A DNA stretch of 64,000 nucleotides from Zygnema cylindricum (lineage: Eukaryota > Streptophyta > Zygnematophyceae > Zygnematales > Zygnemataceae), in NCBI GenBank assembly GCA_037447655.1, contig JBBHKE010001618.1, forward strand, positions 1 through 64,000, read 5' to 3'. The notes beneath the pieces are model-generated. The model was not told the origin of the DNA and ran no database searches. It was given only the letters and a program-made list of their open reading frames with translations. Position 1 is the stretch's first letter, and each line of letters begins with the position of its first letter. Position numbers and translations under genes: made by a program. Below are positions 10,658-22,279 of the stretch, one piece after another.

Positions 10658-13600
10658 TCACACTTGTTCAATTTGCACAGTGAGATCTGTCACACCGATG
10701 TCGTTGAATACACTATGGACATGCTTCAATATTCGTTGCTCATCCGCACCACGAGATACCTGCGTTACAATAAGAAAACAAGAGAGGAAAAAGCTTGGTT
10801 GGTTGGATTTGATTTATATTATAAGATAAAAATACAGGCCCTGGACAAAATCGCCACACCCAATTTATGCACACAAAAAGAAGTAGTTCATTCGGTTCAT
10901 CGGTTCATCGGCTCAATACCTGAGAGAGTTCACGGATGACCAGGTCTCAATGGAGCCCACCGACTAAGATATGACAGAATGTTCAGAAGCTACAGAGAGT
11001 CGATAGCCACTTACCCGCATGTTTAGAGTTCCCACGATAGCTCCAGGAACCATTGCCCAAAATCGCACTTCAAAACACTCTAACACACCCTCATATGCTC
11101 CTGCCTGCATCCATCGCCCCATTCATTTTGACCTTGTCTTCTAACCATTCTAACATAACATAACACTGTGAATCACTATCAGCAATAATAACACTAATTC
11201 GGTCAAGGTATTTTTTGCCCTCTGACCACAAAATAATTTTAACAATCAAAATATTTGTGCCATTGATTTGACTGCCAATAAACAAGTGCAATTATGGATA
11301 AGGCAGAGTCCTCCCACTAACCTTCAGAACTACAGATCTTGTTGACGATAATGTTCGATGCAATTAGTCTAGATCCACTACTTTTGAACTAAGTCTGTTA
11401 TGGTTTTTTTAGTGAAACCAAACAAATCTGTTTGCTAAAAAACAGTTTTTACAATGTGACCAGAATCAACTTGCAAAAGTCACACATGAATTTGTGAGAA
11501 TTTAGGATAAAATTTTGAGAGTTATGTTAAGCAAATTTACAGTGACTACAGTGAGAGGTGCAGTAAGAAGAAAATTTGCTGTATTATGTAACAAATATTC
11601 TTCACGGCCCATCTAGTCTGTGATTAAGGATGTCTTTACCTGACGTATACATTTGTGTAAAGCATCCTCGGAAATACCAGCTGGAGCCATTTGGAGCAAT
11701 AGTCCCCCAGACGCTCGCAACATTGGAAGAGTTATAAATAACACAATTCCGGCTACAAGGCCGAGGCAGATTGTTTCAGCACTGTAAATCCTGAAAGCAT
11801 GAAATTAAAATTGCAATAACCATTGTCAGAACAAAAGCCTCCAGAGCTCGACATGCAAAAGTAACTTAGAATGACAAACTGGTTTTGTTCTAGATAAGCA
11901 TAGCCGATATCAAGCAACAAGCAAACAAAAATTGATTTTGAGTAGCTAAAATCATGCCTTTTCAATTACTATAGCTTGTCATTATCCTTTGTATGAAATA
12001 ATCCACTATCTTTAAAAAAGCGCAACTTCATTCTCCTGAGCTTACCAATTTTCACATTTGTCTCTCTACCTCACTTTAAGCACACGTCCGGAAATTTTTT
12101 CCTTCACAATACACATTCTAACAGTTGTAAAAGAAGAAACCACTCACCCCATTGCTATAAACCATGATGCGAGAATTACGCCAGCACTGCAAAGGCGCAG
12201 ACCAGGGAGAGGTTAGAAAGCTTCAAATTAACGACTTACCCTCAACATTACCACACATGTCTATCTGCTTGGAGAACCATTTCAATAAATGTCAATGACC
12301 TACAGGCAGTCCAGATATTGATCCGTGCGTAAATTCAGGAACTAAAAGTGAGACGACGGAACTCAACAACATGAAAAACAAAGGAATTGCATTCAACATC
12401 ACAAAACATGTGAGAAAAACATAGATAATACTAGTCCTATTGCATTCAAAAAACTATTGTTTGTTGTCCCAGCCACAAATAGAGAATAGACAGCTCCGGC
12501 TCTCATGAAAGAACCAACGGCTTGATATATTGCAAATTACCTGCGTATTGAGTCTGATAGGAGATGCAAGAAAATAGCATGATGATTCATGTCCTGTGGT
12601 CGCCTATATTCTGCATGCAACAAGGCGCACGTCTGCCAATGAATTTAGTTCATATTTTTCCAGACGGATAATAATTAAAATACACAGATCTTGAGACCAC
12701 CTATACCTTAACAATAGTAAAGGTAAGATATAGCTTGTACTTTACAAAGGTCACCAAGTATACACAGAAGTACACTTGAGAAACAATCATGTCTAAACTA
12801 AGCAACATGAGGTCTGAGGTAGCTGGTCGAAAACTAATTCAGGTGTACAAAAACTGTATTAAGAGAGATGCATTGAGAGAGGTTTGGCTGAAATAAAGTT
12901 GTTAAAAACTTAAGATGAAGCCCAGAATGAAAGGTTAACCAAATTATAAATGTGAAATAAAAACACTAAAACACAATACGCATTCCACGGGCAACTAAAA
13001 CAGCACATCAATGAATGAGGTTCGATCGTCAAAATAGTGGATGATCGTAAAAATAGTGGAAATCTTAAAAATGGGCGCTCTCAAAGGTTCCCTAAAGTTT
13101 TTAACGTCCACAGTAAGAACAACGGAACCAATCCTATTCCACATACATACGTACTAAAGAAGCCCCAAGACGGCATATGTGCCCTGTATATTCCTATACA
13201 CCCTCCCTTCCTCCTTTCACCTAGAAGCCACAGGACGTAGTTTGGCAAAGGAACCCTCGAATAATCCCAAGGTTATGGAGGGCTTTTAGCAGAAAATGCG
13301 AGGAGGTTTGAGGAGATGATCATACGCATATTGACGCGGGCATATCTTCGAAAAAAGAAAACCCCGAGTAGGTTCACAAGGAGATTTGCTACTGCTGACA
13401 TCACAAGATAATGCCTGCACCAGCACACAGCCAATTGGAAAAGGCAAGAGAGAGAGAGAGAGACAGACACAGAGAGAGAGAGGGGGAGAGAGAGAGAGGG
13501 GGAGAGAGAGGGAGGGAGGGAGGGAGGGAGCTGTGGATCAGATCGGATCAGATCCATAATCCGCACTGCATAATGCTAATAGCAATTGGCAGTATGCTTG

Positions 13601-16600
13601 GCCAGCAGAAATCACTGTCATCGGGCAAAGCAAGAGCTTAGCTGTAAATATTGGTGTAACAGTGTAAAAAGAGATACGTGAAAACTATGATCAGCAACCT
13701 AGGCTGGCCATATTACATAGAGAAATGCACAGATTCCACAACCTGTTCCTAAAAATTGACACATATGACAAATTCAAGAACAAGTGGACCCAGACACTTA
13801 CTTGTGCTCTGATTCATCTTCAATGTATGCATGGAGAGCCTCCACAGACAACGAGAAGGAAAGGAATAATAAAAACAGCTGTAAACCACAGAAGGTATGT
13901 CACAAGGAAATCAGTGTAGGTACCAAGCTCACATTGCAGGACGGGAGAGGGAGATATCAAAAATCACATTGCATAGACCTTCATCGGTAAAGGATTAAGA
14001 CAAATTGACTCAGAGAACATAATCACCTGACGGACAACCAGCTTTATTGAACGGACTTGAAAGACCTACCTAGGCGTTTCCAGAAAGGTAGACATTGTTT
14101 GCTTTTAGCCATAAATGGAACGCCTAGGTATGTTTACATATCCAGACCACTCAGATTCTTACGACCGAGAAAGAAATATTCGTAATTAAGGGACACATAA
14201 AAATCCTAAAAAACCAGGTGAAATATGATAAGCAAAAAACACGGGAACATCCAACTTACAGCATTAGTGAAGGCAGCAATAACCTCGAGACGGCCATACC
14301 TGCTCCCCTTTGCAGGAAAAAGTTGACAAAAATGTCAGTTTTCCATATACTGATGGCCACTACACTATTAAGTTTGAACAGGATCTGTTATAATGTATTT
14401 TTTTCATATACTGATGGCCACCAAACACTACATACTCTGGACAGGATCTGTTAATAGGCATTTTTTTCATTTACTGATGGCTGCTAAACTCTAAATAGCT
14501 TGGACAGGATTTATTGGACTGTTTTTGCGCTGTTGAATAAATTCCTTCATAAAAACGAAGCTTCATAAAATCGGAACGTCATAAAATCTGTGTTACCATA
14601 TGAAGGGCTGTAAAGTTGAAACAATTCTCCAGAAAGTTATCCAGGTGGATACAAAGAAATTGTGATTTGAAATGCAGCCTTAGAGAAAATTCCTGTTGGA
14701 GGACACGTGTGGAACATGTCTTACCCCAGATAAGTCATGGAATGAGGGAGAGACAAAAATGTCGAAACCAGAAACTCATAGCTGGGGGCAAATGGGACAG
14801 ATAGTCGTTGAAAAGTGAAAATACGTGGTACTTAGTGAACCATACAACTAAAAATGAATGTTGTAATCGAGAATCTGGCCCACAATTCTATGAAATGTCA
14901 AATCCTAGAGCCACTATCAGAAAACTTTCTGGAGTGTTTTGAACATGTGAAGGGGGTCTAACTGCAATGAAAGCCACATGTGACAGCAAAAAGACCCAAA
15001 ACAAAGAAAGAACAACTAAAAAATCATGGGCTCACATCCTGCTTAATATTCTATTCAAATAAGGTTATCACCATAAAAAAGGTTTACTTATAAGAATCCC
15101 AGCGACTAGGAAGGGGAGGAAAACAGCAAAAAAGGAAAGGAGGAAAGGAGAAAAATAGGAAAGGAGAGAAAGGAGGGAAGGAGGAAAGGAGGAGACAGCT
15201 CACATCATACCCATATGTGAAGTGAACATCAGCTTTCTTGCGTCCCCAAACCATGGCCGTCAATGACAGAATAAGTACACAGCAGCCGAAAGAGAGATGA
15301 AAGGAATCCGATACTAGCTCTGAACAAACAAACAAAGTCACCCGTCCAGAAAAGGTTAGAAGCAATAGACTGCGCCTTTTTAACCAAGAAAAATATTCCA
15401 TTTGCAATTAAAACAACCATAAAAAACCAGAAAAACCCGAGAAAAAAACCTTAAAAACCTTAAAACACGAAAAAACCCTAAGCCCCTCCCCTCAAGGTTT
15501 TTTTCATTTCTACACTTCAAAATCTAAGGTAACTGGACAATGTTAACAAACACCATTCTCTAATCTTATGCTGTTGTCAAATGTTCCTTCAAGAGGAAGT
15601 TTATCTCTCCACATGATTAATGTTGTGAAAAATAACAACTTAATAGGTCATGACTTATGCTGTTGTCAAATGTTCCTTCAAGAGGAAGTTTATCTCTCCA
15701 CATGATTAATGTTGTGAAAAATAACAACTTAATAGGTCATGACATTCATTGAAAACTTACAAAACTGGTATTGCAATAAAAACAGTCAAAGCCTCACCAT
15801 ATGAGATCTTTCAAAAAGAGACATGTCTTCTCTCCCCTGTTTAAGACACGCAATCACATGCTCTTGAATGACAATTTTCTAAAACTTGCAAATTAAACTG
15901 ACAAAACACCAATATCACTCAACAACTAAACACATTCCTTCTTAGACACAGGACTGTAAAATTTTAATCTTTTAAACTTAAAACTTAGCCTGCAATTGAC
16001 AGCAAAGGAACCGTAGAGAGAAAGAGGGAGAGGGATGAAGAAGAGGAAAGGAGAGGAAAGGACAGAAGGTTGAGTTCCCAAGGTTGGTTGTCATGTGTAG
16101 GAAACGTTACTTTTTCACCTTCTAAGGCAATAAAATGTACAACAAATGTTTATAAAAGAAACACAAAAAAACCATAAAGCACCAGGCCAGAATCTGAACA
16201 TATTTGAACCACGGTAAATTGGTGCCGCTTAAAAAATGAAGAAAAATGAATATTATTACATGCGTACCTATCTTGCCCGTGAACAAACCAAAAACAAACT
16301 CAGTTGTGGAATATGCAATGTTGAGCGCAATAAGGATAGCCAAGCGTCCAGTGTCACGTCCCCGGAATCTGAATGAATTCATGAGAGAAACAACTCGTCC
16401 GACCATCGGACCTCTTCCAAACTTTGTAGGAGTGCCTTGAAAGCCGAGAGACGATTTAGTCCTTCGCACGGAATCGTCAAAATCGTCAAAAAGAGAAATG
16501 CTGTAAGAGTCCGGAGTTCCCAAGGATCGAGACGCGTAGCCCGCCGACCAGCTCCTTCTTCTCTCGTCTGTTGCAAACTTAACTCCATGTTCATTTATTC

Positions 16601-17243
16601 TTGAAGAAGTCGGAGATGTATACATCGACGACCTAGCGTGAGGAGTTAGATGATTTGGTAATGATGGTGGACCAGTATTAGAAGTCCGCAATTTGCCTCC
16701 AGCAATAAAGGCGTCTCGAAAATTTGGAGTGTCGGATGGAAATGGACGAGGAACTGAGAAGCTTCCGGAGGGCATGTGTGGATCGCTCGGAGCTCCTCCG
16801 TTTGGAGCTTGATCCAGCGGTCTAGAAACAAAAAAGGAGCCATTGAAGATATCGGACGACAGAGAAGATCCGGAATTGTTTCGTTCAACGTCGGTGTGTG
16901 ACGTGACAGCCGGTTGTGCTTCATGCCACGTGTGACGATCCATGGTAGGAGTCATAACGCCGCCGAGTGTGGCTCCAGGAGTGGCATTTGGAGAAGTCAT
17001 TCCACTATAATAGGGATTTAGCTGAACCAAGGGACTTTCCAAGGAGAGTTGAGACTTGTAGACAGGTGTCACAGCCTCCATAATAGTTGAGGCAGGTGTT
17101 GGAGAATGCCTGAGAGAGTGGCTGTGTGAAGGAGTGTGTGAACTATGGTCATGAGATTGACTGTGAGACTTATGATCAAATGAAGGAGACATGAAGTTAT
17201 CTACATGGACATGCTTATGATGTGAGTGAGAACAAGCAGCCAT
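10658..17243 (-). CDS. MTP5-like: Cation diffusion facilitator zinc transporter, MTP5/ZnT5-7 clade (10 exons)
   Basis: Predicted Zn(II)/H+ antiporter subunit; plant MTP5 and MTP12 act as a Golgi/early-secretory heterodimer like animal ZnT5-ZnT6. Exons, minus strand: 17243-16268, 15319-15211, 14299-14260, 13878-13802, 13414-13326, 12610-12541, 12186-12148, 11790-11640, 11104-11015, 10759-10658. All junctions are GT-AG and phases match, giving 580 residues. Residues 1-295 are a long Ser/Pro-rich, probably disordered tail with His clusters (HSHHKHVHV near the start; HSQSHDHSSHTPSHSHS). TM1 is near 300-322, TM2 (LVSDSFHLSFGCC) near 327-350, then YGRLEV, TM3, TM4 (VANLLVNLLGVFFF) and TM5 with the zinc-site motif HLLSD (H446, D450). 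TM6 and a C-terminal domain ending TDLTVQIEQV follow. The TM2 site reads HLSFG, so the aspartate of HxxxD is absent. The start is ATG 17,243 in context GCAGCCATGG. Exon 2-10 boundaries are predictions. Confidence 0.9.
13448..13530. repeat. GA/GGGA microsatellite in intron 4 of the zinc transporter
   Basis: Purine-only tract of GAGAGA followed by GGGA repeats, lying just upstream (in gene orientation) of the exon at 13,414-13,326. On the coding strand it is a CT-rich stretch and may add to the polypyrimidine signal of that 3' splice site. A second purine-rich tract (GGAAAGGAGG) lies at 15,105-15,195 in intron 2. Confidence 0.8.
14335..14517. repeat. Three tandem ~65-bp repeats in intron 2 of the zinc transporter
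   Basis: Three degenerate copies share the motifs TTTTCATATACTGATGGCC and GGACAGGATCTGTTA. They lie in intron 2, directly upstream (gene orientation) of the 40-bp exon at 14,299-14,260. Confidence 0.75.
15565..15742. repeat. Perfect 89-bp tandem duplication in intron 1
   Basis: The block 15,565-15,653 is repeated without visible change at 15,654-15,742 (starting CTTATGCTGTTGTCAAATG). It lies in intron 1 of the zinc transporter. The identity implies a recent event, or an assembly or collapse problem. Confidence 0.85.
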
Positions 17244-17258
17244 GGCTGCCGGTTCCAC

Positions 17259-18480
17259 GAAAACTACGGAAAGATAAATTAGGTCATCACGTTCATTTTG
17301 TGTTTTGCTTGAAAAGATTCAATGCGTCCGTACATTTCTACGAGCGTGCCAAAAAAATTCGAACAAAATTCCAGTTTCAGTTTGATCTCTCAGTTTGTCG
17401 TTTTGTACGCAAAGAGCAATCGAACGGCAGCCGTGGAGAGTTTGACTTTGCTTTTATTCTTATCCGTTATTTTTTTTCCCCCGTATGAGGATCCCCCGTT
17501 TTCGTTCGTTTGAAAAAATGATATCGCTGTCAGAATAGTGCAGTTGAACACAGTTCCATAAGAAATAGGAGGTCCCTGAATTTTGAATTTGAATGCTTCT
17601 GTACCTTTTCGTACAGTGACTACAGTACGGCGATGTACTATAGTTTACTGTACTCTAATGCCATACCCGATTAGCGTTTATGTTATTTAAGGCCTCTGAT
17701 GTTTAAACCCATTTTTCTCTGGACACACCTGTAGAATTATTGATCTGACGGTTGCGAAGGAAGGTTAAGACATATTTTTCGATGGAGGTCTGCTCGGAGA
17801 AATGAGTGGCGAAAAAACATCAGCTATACTACTGTAGTTATAAACGTTGTACTGTATTGAATCTTGCAACTTTTTGGCCATTTGGAGGTTCCGAAAGCGT
17901 CTATGTGACCCGTATTCTGAGCGCGACCTTATGCTTAGGGTTTATTTTACTTGGGTTTGTGTTTTTAATATTAAAAAAAACAACCCAAAGGAATAATAAA
18001 CGACCCTAAGCATACGAGCCCTTTTCGCGTACCCGATCGCGCGACGTGCCGAAGGTGCCGAAGGGGTGCCGCGGGTCCCACACTTGTATGGAGGGTTATT
18101 CGATACCCTTGTTGTACTGCATTACACCACTGGATCGTGCATCTTTACGCTTCACAGCTTTGCAGTGTGGTTTCCATTTGGGCATCTTTCTCTGTAAAAC
18201 AAAGAAGATTTCAAAATAACTTAAACAAGGCATATAAACATGAGTCATATATTTACCTCGACCGCTAGGTAAGGGGAAAGGCAAAAAATTGACCGTCTGC
18301 TTTAAATGCAAAACTTACAAGAAAAACCTACAAAGAAAAAATATTTTGGGGTGGTACAGTACAGTATTGTAATGTAAACCTTAAAGGATTAGGGCGATAT
18401 TGTACACAAAGCAAAGCTACTACACGTGTAAATTCTTTCTAAGATACCGGTAAAAAAACTTCGTTCTTTGTCTCTTAAGT
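17259..18480. other. Upstream region of the zinc transporter, no gene seen
   Basis: Contains the presumed 5' UTR and promoter of the minus-strand zinc-transporter gene. No ORF here shows domain content. A foldback element at 17,929-18,015 and a GC-rich patch with repeated GTGCCGAAG motifs (18,035-18,080) are the only structures I noticed. Confidence 0.45.
17929..18015. repeat. Short foldback (inverted repeat) element, ~87 bp
   Basis: The ends TATGCTTAGGG and CCCTAAGCATA are perfect complements, and the pairing continues imperfectly inward (GGGTTTATT with AATAAACGACCC; TTGGGTT with AACCCAA) to a short AT-rich loop. It could be a tiny MITE or a microRNA-like hairpin; nothing distinguishes these from sequence alone. 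Confidence 0.6.
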
Positions 18481-18483
18481 ACC

Positions 18484-19440
18484 ATGACTTTAACCAAGCT
18501 CTCCTTTAAACTCGTGCAATACTACCCAGATGCTCGAAACCGAGTCACACATTATCATTTTATCATGGTTGACACTAGCTTCCAACTTCAACAACGCATA
18601 TCTGAGCAAGTGGTCGCCATTGATTTTGTAAACCTTTTGGAGGCGCTATCTTTTGCTCAATCGCGTGCTCCTCTACGTTCGTATTATAAGCTTGGGGCTA
18701 CGTGGCTAGAAGCAACACCAACTATTTTGACACTCCGTCTATCGTCTGGCCCATTTACTTTTGCTCAACGCTTGTGGTTAGGTTTGCCTCATCCTTCGCT
18801 TTTGGGGGGGGCTCGTTGGGTTTGCAATCTACCCATTGAAGCTGAGGGAATCCATTTGCTTCTTTGCTCGCATGGGGGGGAACCAACTGTCACGCATGAT
18901 TGGCGCCGAGGCGGGCTACACGATCACATGTGAAATATCTTATATACTTCACCTCGGGCCCAATCTAATGGTTCTCGGAGCCCTCAGGTTGACTTGGATT
19001 TTCTTCATGGTGCTGGGAGGACTCTTGGCGATGTGGTCATCGCGGATCCGATTGAGACACACATTTTAGCTTGTGCGGCTTCGCATTCTTGCGTGGCGGC
19101 TCGGGACGCAACGACTACAAAGGAAAGAGACTACGCTCACCGGGACCCGTTAGACTAATTTGTCCCATTTGCATTGGAGATTTTTGGATCTTTGGACAAG
19201 TCATTCGATGACTTCCTACGCTATTGTGCGTGAAAAACGTTTGAATCCCAAAGTCCAATGAGTCCTCCACCGAGTCTTTTGGTTGCGTTATACCGTCAAC
19301 GTGTCTCAATTGCACTTCAACGAGCGGAAGCTGCGGCTCTCATTTGGCGTAGCACACTAGCCGAAGACCGACGGGGTCTTCTAGACCTTCGGTCAAGGGA
19401 CCCGGTTCACATCTATGATTTCCGTGGCTGTGGAGCTTAG
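18484..19440 (+). pseudogene. LINE-like retrotransposon C-terminal remnant
   Basis: The longest piece (18,484-18,933) contains LPIEAEGIHLLLCSHGGEP, which resembles the His/Cys-rich tail that follows the reverse transcriptase in a family of plant non-LTR elements. Further pieces in shifted frames follow in the expected order: VDLDFLHGAGRTLGDVVIAD, then AYRDP-like and FVPFALEIFGSLDKSFDDFL, then LLVALYRQRVSIALQRAEAA. Several frameshifts and at least two stops separate them. No reverse-transcriptase core, 5' end or poly-A tail is recognised. Family assignment is from memory of such proteins in non-seed plants. Confidence 0.6.
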
Positions 19441-20359
19441 CTTGTTTATGGGTAGTCTAGTCTAGGTTTTCTCATTTTGTAGGCGGTCTAAGGGTGAATC
19501 TCCATCAAGCGAAAAGTGAGGTTCATTACTAAAAAAGGTGTATATTCGTAAAGTTCCAGCTCATTTTCGTACCTGGCCGTATTATGTTTTTTTTTGTTTA
19601 TAAAGCATGTTTACAGGAGATTTGTTAAGATTCTCTAAGCTTTTTGGCGAAAAACTTCCACCGTCAAATTTTTAATTTTCGACGCAAAAGCCTTTTCTAT
19701 CCTGTTTTTGGCGAGTCTCCTCACCTGTCCTCGGGAGGAGACTTGCTAGGTACGGGACGTGTCCAATGGTCCACTTGGAAACAAAAAGGTATCATCCACA
19801 GCGGACGAGCGATAACGACCTCACAATTAGCAAAGTCCGCGTGCCTTCATAGAGGGCGGATTTGAAAGCGACGAAAAAATCTTAGTGCAGGATATCTCTC
19901 TAACGACTCTTTCCTTTCGTGGAAAGAAGTTTGCGTACAAAACATAATGGCAAACGATAAAATTACAAATTTTCATTTTGAAAAGAATTTTGAAACATTC
20001 GGTGCAATGAAATGACAAGATCATACAAATATACATTCGCGTAGCACTGCTAGATATTTATATATGTGTTTTTTCGTACATACGTCGATTAGATTTTGTG
20101 CTTTTCGAATCTTTTCATATTCTCGGCTGGTTGAACAAGATCCGACGTGGCTCCAATCGCAATCCTGCAATTCAACAACTGGTGCCTCGCTGGCACAACT
20201 TGGTGGAGAAGTGATACAATTATTACTTCCACTAAATGTGTCCGAACGATTACTTTGAACCCTTGATGGAGGTTCACCCTAAGTTTTTATGATTTTGTTT
20301 TAGTTCTTCGCTATTGTTAGTATTTTTTTGTTTCGTTTCAGTTTTTAGGCGTAGAATAT
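19441..20359. other. Intergenic between LINE remnant and copia F
   Basis: Holds the repeat at 20,091-20,277, which is related in inverted orientation to 632-836. Otherwise nothing recognised. Confidence 0.45.
20091..20277. repeat. Dispersed repeat related to 632-836
   Basis: The reverse complement shares ordered blocks with 632-836 (AGTAATCGT, CACTTCTCCACC, GCGATTGGAG, AAAAGCACAA). No coding function is inferred. Confidence 0.4.
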
Positions 20360-20432
20360 TGCAATTATGTGGTCTCTATTTACCCAGAGAATGAGCAGCC
20401 TATGTAAAGCCTCTAGGATAATATTTGCCCTG

Positions 20433-21596
20433 TCATGTCGCAAGACGTCGGCGAGTATTATTGCGGATTCTTATACTAATTGGGGTTTAAGGGAATATTA
20501 CAGGCCGGTGGCAAAGGGTTCAACTGAAGGTACGAACGGAACTGAGGTCCTACCATGTTACCGGCATGAAATCAGATTGCGGTACGACATCGGATTTCGC
20601 GAATTCGAACGGCTCGAATCTTGACACCTTATGGACTCAAACAGTTACATACCTGACACATGTCCAAGTCATGAACCCTGGAAGGTTCATGCATTATCTT
20701 GGTAGCATAGGGAGGGTTTTCATCCTCGAGGTGAAGATGTAAGGCGTCACGAGGCGGCCACGTAGCGGCCACCTCTAGAAACTGGCAGCATTTGTACATA
20801 GAAAGTTGCTTGCTCAGAGACATATATAAAATAGTATAGCTGTACGATATGTGACAGCATAGGATAAAGGCCATATGGCCGCGTAGGATTAGTTGCAAAT
20901 TACAACACGGGAATCCAACACTGGAGAGTTGTCGTTTTTTTGGCAATCTACATTCTCGGGATTTGTCGAACCTCTTTTTGGTTTTGAGTTAGCATGCTTT
21001 TGCGGGATATTTAGTATCAGTTGGTTGTTGAGTTAGGGTTTCTCTTTCTGGATCCTTAGTCTTTGGCTAGCTTTGTCTCTGAGCTTCCCTAATCTCTCTT
21101 TTCTGTACTAAGTCCTTACCTAATCTACCGGCGGAAGCCAGCCTGGAAGGTTTCTCTCCAGACTGTGTCTCGCTTGCCGTGCGCTGCGAATTGTGGGGTG
21201 TGAATTTGTGTGTATTATTGTCGTTGCGTGGTTTTGGTCGTTTGTCTCCTTTTTCTTCTGACTTTGGGAGTGTCGGTTTTGTCGGAGGTCTCATCCGGTC
21301 CAGGAGAGTCTGCAGTCTACTAGTTAGACTCTTGTAGGGAATATTGAGGACTTCAGGGCCTAGTGGCAATTGTCGCAAATATTAAATTCCATCCTTATTC
21401 CCTCTCTACCTACCAAAATTGTCTTCGTACTTTTATTTGTTTGTTTGTTTTCTTGAGCTAAATCTTTAATATTTCTGATGGTATATATTCTTTGCCCGCT
21501 GGTTTTAGCATACATATGTGTTGTCTATACATTCTTGGCAACGCTAATTGGGTGTGATGCATGCCATTAAACGAGGGTATGCTCATGCACGAGAAC
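20433..21596. mobile_element. ~1.16-kb unclassified insertion inside the F 3' LTR
   Basis: It starts TGTCATGTCGCAAGACG, a typical start for a gypsy LTR, and contains a TATATAAA box near 20,823. I find neither a matching ...CA end nor a clear target duplication; the right junction reads GCACGAGAACCCC. It may be a solo LTR of another family with a damaged end. A minus-strand ORF (21,067-21,378) is basic and low in complexity, with no recognised domain. Confidence 0.45.
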
Positions 21597-22208
21597 CCCT
21601 TCTACTTTCCTGCTGAATAAGCAGCGCCCAAGCACACAAATATTTCGACCACACTCACCCCTATGAGGACAAGACTCCCCTGAGTCAAACGCAAAAATAA
21701 TCACTAAATTTGCTCCCTTGAGAAGTAAGCTATAGCTGTTCAAAGATGACCTTTATAGTTACAAGCTCTCTTAGAGAAAGCTACCTAAATTTCACTAAGT
21801 CCTCGTCTGCCTACTTACGGCTGCCTACTACTAAACCCTAGTCCAATAGAAACACTCTATAGTACAAGAAGGTACACTAGGCGATGTACTTATTATACGG
21901 CCATTGTACGACATGGCTTTCAAAGTGACGCCTGTCAAAACAGGAGCCATGGTTCCTCCTCCCATCTTCTCCGGTATCCAATAGTATGGTGCCACGTGGC
22001 GTCGCGTGACGCTATCCCCAAAAGCCGCAAAAAGTTTATTGCGGGTGGCGGCTGCAATTGTGGCCGTCCGATCATTTGTATTTATGCGGCTTCGATTCGC
22101 TTCCATGCATGAATTGATTAATGCGTGTTTTCGTTAGTCACTTGCAAATTAGCCCGTTGAACAAATAGTTAAATGTGCGTGAAACGTAATACGTATATCG
22201 TTTTGTTA

Positions 22209-22279
22209 GTGCCTTAATGGATAAGGCTCAAGTCTAAATAGAGTTCTGTTGACCCCCGTTCAAATCCGGCTAGAGGCAG
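22209..22279 (+). ncRNA. tRNA-like module in F 3' LTR (type A)
   Basis: D-arm-like hairpin GCCTT-AATGGAT-AAGGC at 22,211-22,227, B box GTTCAAATCC at 22,258-22,267, closing-stem remnant GTGCCTT with GAGGCA, and TTTT at 22,282-22,285. The spacing of A-type and B-type boxes is that of a tRNA gene. It lies antisense to the coding strand of element F. Confidence 0.6.

Noticed and set aside
11322-11337. A 16-bp microexon in the zinc transporter between exons 8 and 9
   Set aside because: An upstream acceptor at 11,105 (GATGCAG) extends exon 9 and restores the family text EGVLECFEVRFW in phase without a microexon.
17244-17258. Start of the zinc transporter at 17,258
   Set aside because: That codon is GTG on the minus strand; the first ATG in good context is at 17,243.
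17222-17258. Similarity of the zinc-transporter start (GGCAGCCATGGCTGCTTG) to the LTR motif CAGCCATGGCTGCTTGC of copia C
   Set aside because: The core is a short palindrome that also fits a Kozak-like context; no further similarity, so chance is the simplest reading.
22209-22279. Ordinary functional tRNA gene
   Set aside because: The T stem and anticodon arm are not canonical, the acceptor stem is decayed in this copy and the unit sits inside an LTR. Called tRNA-like instead.
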